A stretch of 15,407 bases of DNA, taken from positions 1 to 15,407 of the forward strand of contig DATJXG010000477.1 in the NCBI GenBank assembly GCA_035500455.1, given 5' to 3'. Of this stretch, positions 6,582-15,407 are shown piece after piece; positions within the stretch are counted from its first letter, which is position 1, and each line of letters begins with the position of its first letter. Below the pieces are notes generated by a model, which searched no databases, was not told where the DNA came from, and saw only the letters and a list, made by a program, of their open reading frames with translations. Made by a program: the position numbers and the translations under genes. The DNA is from DATJXG01 sp035500455 (lineage in GTDB: Bacteria; Acidobacteriota; Terriglobia; Terriglobales; Acidobacteriaceae).

Positions 6582-9500
6582 TCAGAAGATGACCTTCGCG
6601 CCAAGCTGAAACACCCTCGGATCGAAAGCATTCGTGATTGCTCCGAAGTTGCTCGCCCCGTAGTTAGCGCTAATACCACCGTTCTGTCCCGCTCCGCCGA
6701 ACTGGGTGTGGTTCCAGGTATTGAAACTTTCCGCCCGGAACTCAATCCGGCTGCCCCGGCTCTCGCTGAGCACGAAGCTCTTAAAGAGAGACAGGTTCCA
6801 GTTGTTGCGGCCAGGCCCACGCACCGCATTGGCCCCCAGGTTGCCCCACTCGCCGGCAGCGGGGAGCGTGAAGACGGAGGGGTCAAACCACTCCGTCGCC
6901 TTCTTCGGGTAGGAGATGCTCCCGCTCAGGTCCGGGCGATTGCCTACATCCCCGCCAGGAAAAATGCTGGCGACGTTCTGCCCGTTGACTGCGATCCTCA
7001 GCGGCGTCCCCGATTCCATGGTCACGATGCCGGACAGTTCCCATCCCCCGACAAACGTCTTCAAGGCGCGGTTCGAGCTGTTCTTGAGCAGTGGGATGTC
7101 ATAGACAAAGTTAGCGAAGAATATGTGGGTGCGATCCAGCAGCGACGGACCGGAGTCGTACTGCCAGCCCACGTAGGGGTTGTCAATCCAGTCCAGGTCC
7201 CAGCCGTTGCCGGAACTTCCGGTGGTGGGATCAATGGCCCGGGAAAGGGTGTAGGCCGCCTGCAAGGTCAGATCGCGAGTGACTTTTCCCCGCAGCTCGG
7301 TTTGCAGCGAATTGTAATGCGCGTTGGCTCCATTAAACGCCTGCTTGATCGAGGTGAAGCCGGGGTAAGTGACCAGGCCGTTGAAGGCAGGCGTACCCGT
7401 CGGGCAATTCGCCGCCGTGAGGCAGGCAAGGTCGCCGGCTGGCGGGGTGTTGATCTCCTGCCAATAGCTCTCGTGCCTGTTCACACTGCCGACGTAAGAC
7501 ACCGACAGCACGGCATTGCTGCCAATCGCCTGCTGGACTCCCATGCTGTACTGAGAAGTCGTCGGCGGCGGGTAGTCCTTGTTGACTCCCACCACTCCGG
7601 CAGGCACGATCGGAACCGTAACCGTTCCGCCAGTCCAGGTGACATGCGGGTCAGCGAACAGAACGTTGGTTGTGCCTAAGCTGTAGCCGAAGGGTGGATT
7701 GGTCGCGGCATTGTACATGTCGTTGCCCTGAATGCGTTCGTACATCAGGCCATAACCACCGCGAATAACCGTCTTTCCGGTACCGAACAGGTCGTAGGCG
7801 AATCCCAGGCGCGGACCGAAATTGAGCCAACTATCGTCCGCCAGTCCCTTGGGGACTCCGTTCTTACCTTCAAGCCCCATACCGTTGAGGTAGAACTGAT
7901 AACCCTGCAACGAAGAAATCGGGCTTGTGCCCAAACCAGGGCTGGAGGCTGAGATCTGTCCGTAGTTTGTGCTGCCATCGCTGTTCGTGGCCCACAAAGG
8001 CGCATTGGCCGCGTTGTAGAGGCCGGGATAGAAATTCGCCATGTTGTTGTTGGCTTCGTAGGTATGGGGAATTCCATCCCAGCGCAAGCCCAGGTTGAGG
8101 GTGAGGCGATGCGTTGCCCGCCAGTTGTCCTGAATGTAGGCGCTGGGAGAAATGGCGTTCCAATGGCCCGCGCCTTTGTAGGCATTCTCGGCGTAGTGTT
8201 GGGCATCACCCAGGACGAAGTCGGCATAATCCAGTCCGCAGGTTGAAGTCTTAGAGGCCACGCATCCGGTAGGAGCGGTGGCCGACCCGTTGAACTGGAA
8301 GCCACCCTGGGTCTCGGCGAAGTAATCCTGCACCTTCTTGTAGATCGCCCAGCCAAATCCAAACTTGAACTGGTGCGCCCCTTTGGTCCAGGAGACATCA
8401 TCCCGGATTTGATAGTCATCTGCAGTGTTGTTCCAGGGCAGCCAATTCACCGTGTAGTTGGTACCCGTGCTCCCGTTCAGATTAATGTCGGGAATACGGT
8501 TATCCACGTTGTCGCCGCCGAATACGCGGTTAAACGTGAAATCGGATGGCGCCTGGTACACGCCCAGGGGCAGGATGTGAATGCGGTTGCCGTCGTAGTT
8601 GAATGCCACCTCATTGAGCAAGCTGGGGCTGATGATGTACGTCGCATGCACCACCGTGCTGTACGAGGGATTGCCGAAGGTGTTGAACACCGTGGGCACG
8701 TTGTCGCCGCTCCACTGGGTGGTTCCGTAGGTTTGCGCAGCCTGGTCGGAAATCCAGTGCCCGAAAACGGAGAATTTGTCATTGAACTGGTGATCGATGC
8801 GGGCAATTTCTTCTTTTCCGGTGGTGGGTGAGTTATTGCCTCCAATAAACTGCCAGCCGCTGGTCGGTTTGGGAAAGATACCTGCATTGAGCAGCGCCAC
8901 GGCGTTGGCGCTCACCGCGCAACCCGGGATTTTGTTGTTCGGGAACGGTTGCCCGGCGACAAGCGTCGCCTGGACCGCACCCGAACATCCTGTATCCAGG
9001 CTCGCAATGTTGGCTGGAGCCACAACCTGAAGCGCGTTGCCATTGCCCAGCGTCCCCGGCAGCGTAACATCGCCGTTTGCATCCGGGTACATGCTGGCTA
9101 ATGGCGTTGTTACGTTGAACAGCCCGCCGGAAACGTAGCGCCGCCATTCCATGTTATAGAAGAAGAAAGTCTTGGGATTGTCGGTGTGCTTGAACTGCAC
9201 GGGGCCGCCGACGTTGAAGCCCCAGTCGTTGAACCTCAATTCGGCGACCTTGTTGGGGGCCGGGTTGAAGTAGTTACGCGCATCCAGAGCGTCGTTGCGC
9301 CCGAAATAAAAGGCAGTGGCGTGCAGTTGCTTGGTGCCCGACTTGATCGCCATGGTCATAGTGCCGGCCGAGGATAGGCCGTATTCGGCGCTGTAGTTCG
9401 AGGTCATCGTGCGGAATTCAGCGATGGCGTCCATGGAGGGCAAAACGTCTGCTCCGCCGCCACCCCCGCGGTCAGCGGCTTCGCCGCCGTCAATTACCCA

Positions 9501-10124
9501 AAGATTGTGGCTCACGCGTTGGCCATTGAAGCTCACATTGAAATCCCCGCCCGCCGAGGTGGGAACCTGGAAGTCCGCCTGAATGCTGGAGGCGCCCGGA
9601 GTCAGTGCCTCGAGCTCGAACACGCTGCGCCCATTGGTGGCGAGCTGAGTGATCTGCTGGCCGGTGATGACGCTGCTCACTTCACCGGAGTCCGATTGCA
9701 CCTTCACCGCATCGGCTTCCACCGTGATGGTTTCCTGGGTGGTGCCGACCTGCATCTGGAAGTCAATCCGGGCGCGGTCGCCAACGTTTAGCACGACGTT
9801 GCTGCGCTCGGCCAGCTTGAACCCCGAGGCTTGGGCCTGCACCTTGTAGGTTCCGATATGCAGATCAGGAATGACGTATTGCCCCGACGCGTTGGTGGCG
9901 ATGGTGCGGGTCTGGCCCGTCTCCAGATAGGTTACGCTCACCTTTACATTGGGGATCACCGAGCCGGACGGGTCGGTGACGGTTCCTACAATCGTGGCTT
10001 CCTGGCCAAACGCCAGGAAAGAAAAGCCCATAACCAGCATGCACAGCATTACGAGACGGCGCAGGCTGCGATTCGCGGCAGCCGAGGCAAGCCTTTCGAC
10101 AAACGTGGACGAAAGTGATTTCAT
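6582..10124 (-). CDS. TonB-dependent receptor B, Oar-like, with carboxypeptidase-regulatory-like domain
   Basis: This is an outer-membrane TonB-coupled transporter of 1,180 residues from the chosen ATG at 10124, which has GGAGG five bases upstream. The frame stays open to a GTG at 10223, but that 33-residue extension precedes a complete signal peptide and lacks a ribosome site. The signal peptide spans about 1-41 (Arg-rich, then VMLCMLVMGFSFLAFGQ). The carboxypeptidase-regulatory-like domain is at about 42-128 (IVGTVTDPSGSVIPNVKVSV). A TonB-box-like ITVEAD is at 133-138, the plug at about 140-265 with a Gly-rich DRGGGGGAD loop near 218-226, then the barrel, ending VFQLGAKVIF. Cysteine pairs sit in predicted extracellular loops. 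It shares the architecture of receptor A but is clearly a different sequence, so the pair may take up different glycans. It is divergent from the lacI gene and shares its promoter region. Termination is at a strong hairpin just downstream. Confidence 0.93.
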   Translation of the reverse strand: MKSLSSTFVERLASAAANRSLRRLVMLCMLVMGFSFLAFGQEATIVGTVTDPSGSVIPNVKVSVTYLETGQTRTIATNASGQYVIPDLHIGTYKVQAQASGFKLAERSNVVLNVGDRARIDFQMQVGTTQETITVEADAVKVQSDSGEVSSVITGQQITQLATNGRSVFELEALTPGASSIQADFQVPTSAGGDFNVSFNGQRVSHNLWVIDGGEAADRGGGGGADVLPSMDAIAEFRTMTSNYSAEYGLSSAGTMTMAIKSGTKQLHATAFYFGRNDALDARNYFNPAPNKVAELRFNDWGFNVGGPVQFKHTDNPKTFFFYNMEWRRYVSGGLFNVTTPLASMYPDANGDVTLPGTLGNGNALQVVAPANIASLDTGCSGAVQATLVAGQPFPNNKIPGCAVSANAVALLNAGIFPKPTSGWQFIGGNNSPTTGKEEIARIDHQFNDKFSVFGHWISDQAAQTYGTTQWSGDNVPTVFNTFGNPSYSTVVHATYIISPSLLNEVAFNYDGNRIHILPLGVYQAPSDFTFNRVFGGDNVDNRIPDINLNGSTGTNYTVNWLPWNNTADDYQIRDDVSWTKGAHQFKFGFGWAIYKKVQDYFAETQGGFQFNGSATAPTGCVASKTSTCGLDYADFVLGDAQHYAENAYKGAGHWNAISPSAYIQDNWRATHRLTLNLGLRWDGIPHTYEANNNMANFYPGLYNAANAPLWATNSDGSTNYGQISASSPGLGTSPISSLQGYQFYLNGMGLEGKNGVPKGLADDSWLNFGPRLGFAYDLFGTGKTVIRGGYGLMYERIQGNDMYNAATNPPFGYSLGTTNVLFADPHVTWTGGTVTVPIVPAGVVGVNKDYPPPTTSQYSMGVQQAIGSNAVLSVSYVGSVNRHESYWQEINTPPAGDLACLTAANCPTGTPAFNGLVTYPGFTSIKQAFNGANAHYNSLQTELRGKVTRDLTLQAAYTLSRAIDPTTGSSGNGWDLDWIDNPYVGWQYDSGPSLLDRTHIFFANFVYDIPLLKNSSNRALKTFVGGWELSGIVTMESGTPLRIAVNGQNVASIFPGGDVGNRPDLSGSISYPKKATEWFDPSVFTLPAAGEWGNLGANAVRGPGRNNWNLSLFKSFVLSESRGSRIEFRAESFNTWNHTQFGGAGQNGGISANYGASNFGAITNAFDPRVFQLGAKVIF

Positions 10125-10233
10125 GCCATCCTCCAGAATTCTTTGCACCAGATTCTTCCCACCAGCGACCCCACAGAAAGCCGGTCCGGGCCAACAGGGC
10201 CATCCGGGACCGTAATCGTTCACGGGGATTGCT

Positions 10234-10261
10234 TTTATCCTTGATAGCAGATCGTTGTCAA
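10234..10261 (-). promoter_or_regulatory. Candidate promoter of receptor B
   Basis: On the minus strand a perfect TTGACA (10261-10256) is followed after 16 bases by GATAAA (10239-10234). ATAAAA at 17-base spacing is an alternative. The start would be near 10227, giving a leader of about 100 bases. The -35 overlaps the -35 of the divergent lacI promoter within TTGTCAA, so polymerases would compete. The candidate operator at 10287-10300 lies upstream of this -35. Confidence 0.55.
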
Positions 10262-10282
10262 GCAGAAATTCGTAACTAAATC
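10255..10282 (+). promoter_or_regulatory. Candidate promoter of the lacI-family gene
   Basis: TTGTCA (10255-10260) and TAAATC (10277-10282) are spaced by 16 bases. Transcription would start near 10289, inside the candidate operator at 10287-10300, which suggests autorepression. Both hexamers are imperfect. A small hairpin, TCTCA/TGAGA (10308-10320), lies in the resulting leader. Confidence 0.4.
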
Positions 10283-10286
10283 ACTT

Positions 10287-10300
10287 CTATATCGATTTAG
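10287..10300. promoter_or_regulatory. Candidate LacI-family operator, receptor B / lacI intergenic region
   Basis: CTATATCGATTTAG is one base away from the perfect palindrome CTAAATCGATTTAG, centred on CG (10293-10294). A second left-half copy, CTAAATC, lies at 10276-10282. The central CpG is the place where the hinge-helix leucine of LacI-family proteins is known to insert. Nearly the same box occurs before the GH3 gene at 11599-11612. The local regulator is the natural candidate to bind both. The repeat is seen; the binding is inferred. Confidence 0.65.
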
Positions 10301-10372
10301 TACAAATTCTCATAGTGAGATGAGCGCTCAAGCCTTGCCCAACTCGCGCGATTGTGCCAAACTCCCCAGTCA

Positions 10373-11491
10373 ATGCCGCCTCGGAAAGTCGGGACCGGCG
10401 CTTCGTCTCCCGCCGGAAAATCGAATAAAGTCTTCAGCTTGAAACAACTGGCCGACCACCTCGGCCTGGCGCCGACCACCGTGTCGCTGGTGATGAACCA
10501 CTCCCCGGTGGCCAAAACCATCGCCCCCGAAACCCGCGAGGCGATTCTGGAGGCGGCCCGCAAGTTCAACTACCGTCCCAATTTCCTGGCGCGCAGTTTA
10601 CGCACGGGAAGAAGCTTCACCATCGGGGTGATGGTGCCCGAGGTCAGCGACGCTTACACCGGTACGGTGATGAGCGGAATCGAAGAACACCTGCTGACTG
10701 AGGGATATTTTTACTTCGTCGCCAGCCACCAATTTAAGCAGGACTTGATCGATGAATACTGCCAGCTGTTTCTGGACCGCTCGGTCGACGGTCTGATCGT
10801 GGTATGTGCTCCCTGGACTCGCGACTTGCCCATGCCGGTGGTCACCGTTTCCAGCCACCACCACGTGCCGGGCGCTACCAGCATCGTGCTCGATCATCAG
10901 CGCGCGGCGGAAGTCGCCCTCGAGCACATAATGCAGCTGGGCCACCGCCGCATCGCCTTTATCAAGGGCCAGAGTTTTGTCCCCGATACCGAGGTACGCT
11001 GGCGTGCCATCGTCGAAGTGGCGGCGCGGCTGGGCGTCACCGTACACCGCCAGCTGGTCACCCAGATCGAGGGCAATTCGCCCTCTCCCGCTCTCGCTTA
11101 CCGGGTGACGCGGGAGCTGCTTGCCTCCGGCCAGCGCTTCAGTGCCCTATTCGCCTTTAACGATGTCTGCGCCATCGGGGCGATCCACGCCCTGCAGGAG
11201 TTCGGCCTGAGAGTGCCGGAAGATGTTTCGGTGGTGGGCTTCGACGATATCGAAAGCGCGCAGTACCAGACCCCCGGCTTGACCACGGTTCGCCAGCCTT
11301 TGCGAGAGATGGGCAGACTGGCGGCGGAAACCGTCATGCGCCGCATTTCGCGCTCGCTCCCGGAATCCGACGGCAAGCCGGCTTACATCGTGGTTGAGCC
11401 CCAGCTCGTGGTGCGTGCGACCACCTCGCCATGGTGCGCGCAAGAGGCACCGGCACAGGCAAAAACCCGCGGGAAATCCCGTAGGAGTTGA
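10373..11491 (+). CDS. LacI-family transcriptional regulator
   Basis: This sugar-responsive DNA-binding regulator has 372 residues from the ATG at 10373. A TTG at 10352 would add seven residues. Neither start has a good Shine-Dalgarno site. The helix-turn-helix is at about 22-45 (SLKQLADHLGLAPTTVSLVM). Aligned with E. coli LacI, the recognition-helix specificity positions 17, 18 and 22 are Pro, Thr and Leu. The hinge is RPNFLARSLRTG (68-79), with L76 as the likely intercalating leucine. The periplasmic-binding-protein-like sensor and dimer domain spans about 82-350 (IGVMVPEVSDAYTG, FNDVCAIGAI, VSVVGFDDIESAQY). A basic tail (KTRGKSRRS) follows. It is divergent from receptor B and is followed by the GH3 gene in the same direction, and both flanks carry the same operator-like box. 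It probably represses or controls these genes until a sugar ligand binds; the ligand is unknown. Confidence 0.95.
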   Translation: MPPRKVGTGASSPAGKSNKVFSLKQLADHLGLAPTTVSLVMNHSPVAKTIAPETREAILEAARKFNYRPNFLARSLRTGRSFTIGVMVPEVSDAYTGTVMSGIEEHLLTEGYFYFVASHQFKQDLIDEYCQLFLDRSVDGLIVVCAPWTRDLPMPVVTVSSHHHVPGATSIVLDHQRAAEVALEHIMQLGHRRIAFIKGQSFVPDTEVRWRAIVEVAARLGVTVHRQLVTQIEGNSPSPALAYRVTRELLASGQRFSALFAFNDVCAIGAIHALQEFGLRVPEDVSVVGFDDIESAQYQTPGLTTVRQPLREMGRLAAETVMRRISRSLPESDGKPAYIVVEPQLVVRATTSPWCAQEAPAQAKTRGKSRRS

Positions 11492-11547
11492 TGCGGCGCT
11501 GCCGCCGCCCGCGTAGAATTTCGCGCGAATAAAATCGAAGAGCACTG

Positions 11548-11563
11548 CAAGGCCGCGGCCTTG
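11548..11563. repeat. Perfect 16-bp palindrome between lacI and GH3
   Basis: CAAGGCCGCGGCCTTG is a perfect palindrome 57 bases after the lacI stop codon. No T-run follows, so it is a poor intrinsic terminator, although the stem could still help to end the lacI message. It overlaps the first bases of the candidate GH3 -35 and could also be a protein-binding site. Flanking AGCAC (11541-11545) and GTGCT (11581-11585) could extend a larger fold. Confidence 0.45.
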
Positions 11564-11590
11564 ACGCCGCCCTTCGCGCCGTGCTACAAG
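11561..11590 (+). promoter_or_regulatory. Candidate promoter of the GH3 gene
   Basis: TTGACG (11561-11566), five of six bases of the -35 consensus, is followed after 18 bases by TACAAG (11585-11590), four of six for the -10. The start would be near 11597, directly before the operator-like box at 11599-11612. This is the classic layout for repression by a LacI-family protein, and it suggests that GH3 is not only read through from lacI. Confidence 0.5.
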
Positions 11591-11598
11591 CAATCGTT

Positions 11599-11612
11599 CT
11601 AAACCGATTTAG
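11599..11612. promoter_or_regulatory. Candidate LacI-family operator before GH3
   Basis: CTAAACCGATTTAG differs from the palindrome CTAAATCGATTTAG at one position, and the flanking T (11598) and A (11613) extend the symmetry to 16 bp. The right half, CGATTTAG, is identical to that of the box at 10293-10300. It begins nine bases after the predicted -10, so a bound repressor would cover the transcription start. Confidence 0.7.
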
Positions 11613-11617
11613 ATACA

Positions 11618-11636
11618 GTCAGCCTCTGTAGCTGAC
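11618..11636 (+). other. Small leader hairpin of GH3 message
   Basis: GTCAGC (11618-11623) and GCTGAC (11631-11636) form a perfect 6-bp stem with a 7-base loop in the predicted 5' leader, about 50 bases before the start codon. A further GCTGAC copy at 11646-11651 could compete for pairing with the left arm, so two alternative folds are possible. The role is unknown. Confidence 0.35.
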
Positions 11637-11684
11637 GGGTGCAGTGCTGACCGCGGCGACTACGCATGGAGGAGCCGATCCACG

Positions 11685-14354
<2,670 letters not shown>

Positions 14355-14388
14355 AACGAGGGAGAAGCTCAGGTTATCGCTTGGCTTG

Positions 14389-14415
14389 GCCGGAAGCGGC
14401 TTTATGTTTTTCTTT
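14389..14415 (+). terminator. Weak terminator-like element after GH3
   Basis: A short GCCG/CGGC stem (14389-14400, loop GAAG) is followed by TTTATGTTTTTCTTT. It lies 34 bases after the GH3 stop codon. The T-rich side is good but the stem is only 4 bp, so this is a tentative intrinsic terminator. Confidence 0.3.
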
Positions 14416-14438
14416 GCGCTCTTTGCGTTCTTTGCGGT
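14412..14438 (+). repeat. Three tandem 9-bp units CTTTGCGNT
   Basis: CTTTGCGCT, CTTTGCGTT and CTTTGCGGT follow each other without gaps. Such CTTTGCG-type short tandem repeats occur between genes in many environmental bacterial genomes, and spurious small proteins (here a minus-strand frame reading EPQRTQRAQRKT) are often called on them. I treat it as non-coding. Confidence 0.55.
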
Positions 14439-14937
14439 TCAACCTGCCTACCCCGCCAGGAAGCCAAGCGCCCGCAGACAATCCGGTTTATCCACAACAA
14501 ATTGACGAACTTCCAGGCTTCGAAGAGTCGAGTAAGCCGAATCCAGGGAAGCCCTCCAAATGAAAGCAGTCGTTTTTCGGGAACCGTCCTCCTTGCGCAG
14601 AGCCGATTTGGGCCTCGGAGCACAATTTTGCACACAAAAAGATGCGGAATTCCGGAGTCAGGCAACCGCAGGAGAATTCTCTGCGCCTAAGGGCTCAAAA
14701 TGACTTGGATTACGGCGAGGGATGAGTTATCTTGGCCGACACGACGGTAAGGGCCTGGCAATCGGTGCTCGGAAATCCAGGACCTGACTCCGACTTCAAC
14801 AGGGCGTGCCACGAAGTATTGCGGTTCTCTGGGCTCGGGTCAGCCGAACTGCTCAGGTAAGGCTGGCGATCGTTAACACTCCTCGGCGGCGCCGGGGCAA
14901 CGTAAACGAGGTCTCGCAGTTCTAAGGGGCTCCAGCC
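14439..14937. other. Non-coding stretch without a recognised element
   Basis: About 500 bases separate the tandem repeat from the next gene. Short open frames exist on both strands but lack family features and ribosome sites. I see no tRNA, no riboswitch consensus and no clear -35/-10 pair. Two EcoRI-like palindromes, GGAATTCC (14647-14654) and GAGAATTCTC (14672-14681), lie close together. A promoter for the gene at 14938 must be here but I cannot place it. Confidence 0.4.
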
Positions 14938-15407
14938 ATGAAATCCAGTTTTCGCCTGCCTGCTTTTCTTCTCGCGGCTTCCGTGTATGTGTGTCTCGGT
15001 TTGCCGGCCCGCGCCGCCGCAACTCCGGCTGCGGGTTCTACTTCCGCAACCGATCCTGCGCCCGCGCCGCTCTCCGGGCCGGAAGTCAGCATCCCCGGGC
15101 CGCTGCGCTCCTTCTTGCGCATGGCCGGCATCAGCCAGAAAATCGCGCCCGATGAAGTCATGCCCCTGCTGGCGCGCAATGTGTTTTCGCAGGGCTATCA
15201 GGCCGGCCGTCCTACTGAGTTCCTGATCCTGCTCAGCCGCTACGTGCAGCAAGCACGCGAGTTGACCGACCTGGCGGGCAGCGAACGGGTGATCCGCGTC
15301 ACCAACTGTGAAGACGTCAAGCCTCTGCTCAACATCATCGGCTACCGCTTGCGCGAGGGCTGCGGGCAGAAGGGCACGTCGCTGATCACCGCCGACGCGG
15401 AGAAGGC
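14938..15407 (+). CDS. Secreted protein of unknown function (C-terminus cut by window edge)
   Basis: An ATG at 14938, with AAGGGG eight bases upstream, opens a frame that stays open for 156 codons to the right edge. Residues 1-27 are a clear signal peptide (MKSSFRLPAFLLAASVYVCL, then PARAAA). A low-complexity Ala/Pro/Ser/Thr linker (28-46) follows. The folded part, from about 50, is predominantly helical: GPLRSFLRMAGISQKIAPDE, VMPLLARNVFSQGYQAGRP, TEFLILLSRYVQQARELTDL, then VIRVTNCEDVKPLLNIIGYR and REGCG. Two cysteines (C124, C142) could pair. I do not recognise a named domain. The style suggests a conserved acidobacterial exported protein, but this rests on impression only. It is separated from GH3 by a long non-coding gap, so it is probably a separate transcription unit. 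Confidence 0.8.
   Translation, partial: MKSSFRLPAFLLAASVYVCLGLPARAAATPAAGSTSATDPAPAPLSGPEVSIPGPLRSFLRMAGISQKIAPDEVMPLLARNVFSQGYQAGRPTEFLILLSRYVQQARELTDLAGSERVIRVTNCEDVKPLLNIIGYRLREGCGQKGTSLITADAEK

Noticed and set aside
10125..10223. N-terminal extension of receptor B to the GTG at 10223
   Set aside because: The extension lacks a ribosome site and would precede an intact signal peptide. The ATG at 10124 has GGAGG at proper spacing.
14402..14665. Minus-strand frame with EPQRTQRAQRKT
   Set aside because: This is the usual spurious product of CTTTGCG-type intergenic repeats.
14653..14792. 10-bp inverted repeat CGGAGTCAGG / CCTGACTCCG spaced about 120 bases apart
   Set aside because: A match of this length can occur by chance in a gap of this size, and no transposase, target duplication or other mobile-element sign is present.

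Overview
The window looks like a carbohydrate-use locus from an acidobacterium (Acidobacteriota, probably class Terriglobia). This is an inference from gene style: two Oar-like TonB-dependent receptors of about 1,200 residues that start with a carboxypeptidase-regulatory-like domain, a secreted family 3 glycoside hydrolase with a PA14 insert, a LacI-type regulator and a secreted beta-helix protein. The DNA is GC-rich in coding regions and AT-rich only at the promoters. There is no SusD homologue, no mobile element, no RNA gene and no CRISPR array.

Layout. Positions 1-6276 hold three minus-strand genes. Read in their own direction these are a TPR-repeat protein (6276-5044), a 341-base regulatory gap, TonB receptor A (4702-1067), and, 58 bases further on, a secreted right-handed beta-helix protein that runs off the left edge (1008-1). 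Positions 6277-6581 are non-coding and carry a strong intrinsic terminator for TonB receptor B, which lies on the minus strand at 10124-6582. A compact divergent promoter region (about 10230-10310) separates receptor B from a plus-strand LacI-family regulator (10373-11491). A 193-base promoter region then leads to a secreted GH3 enzyme (11685-14354). About 580 non-coding bases follow, then the start of a secreted protein of unknown function cut by the right edge (14938-15407).

How it may work together (inference). Beta-linked oligosaccharides would be processed outside the cytoplasm by the GH3 enzyme, whose nucleophile motif resembles beta-xylosidases, and perhaps by the beta-helix protein. 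The two receptors would be the outer-membrane uptake route. The regulator would sense a sugar. Its best candidate operator is a near-palindrome with consensus CTAAATCGATTTAG. It occurs once between receptor B and lacI and once just after the predicted -10 of the GH3 promoter, each copy differing from the perfect palindrome at one position. A weaker half-match lies at the predicted start of the receptor A transcript, next to a separate LacI/PurR-like box.

I see no clearly new type of system. The most useful non-obvious content is the regulatory DNA: the shared operator, the overlapping divergent -35 elements, and a 9-bp direct repeat at exactly 20-bp spacing upstream of receptor A. The two edge genes and the GTG/TTG-started genes are easily missed by automated gene calling.
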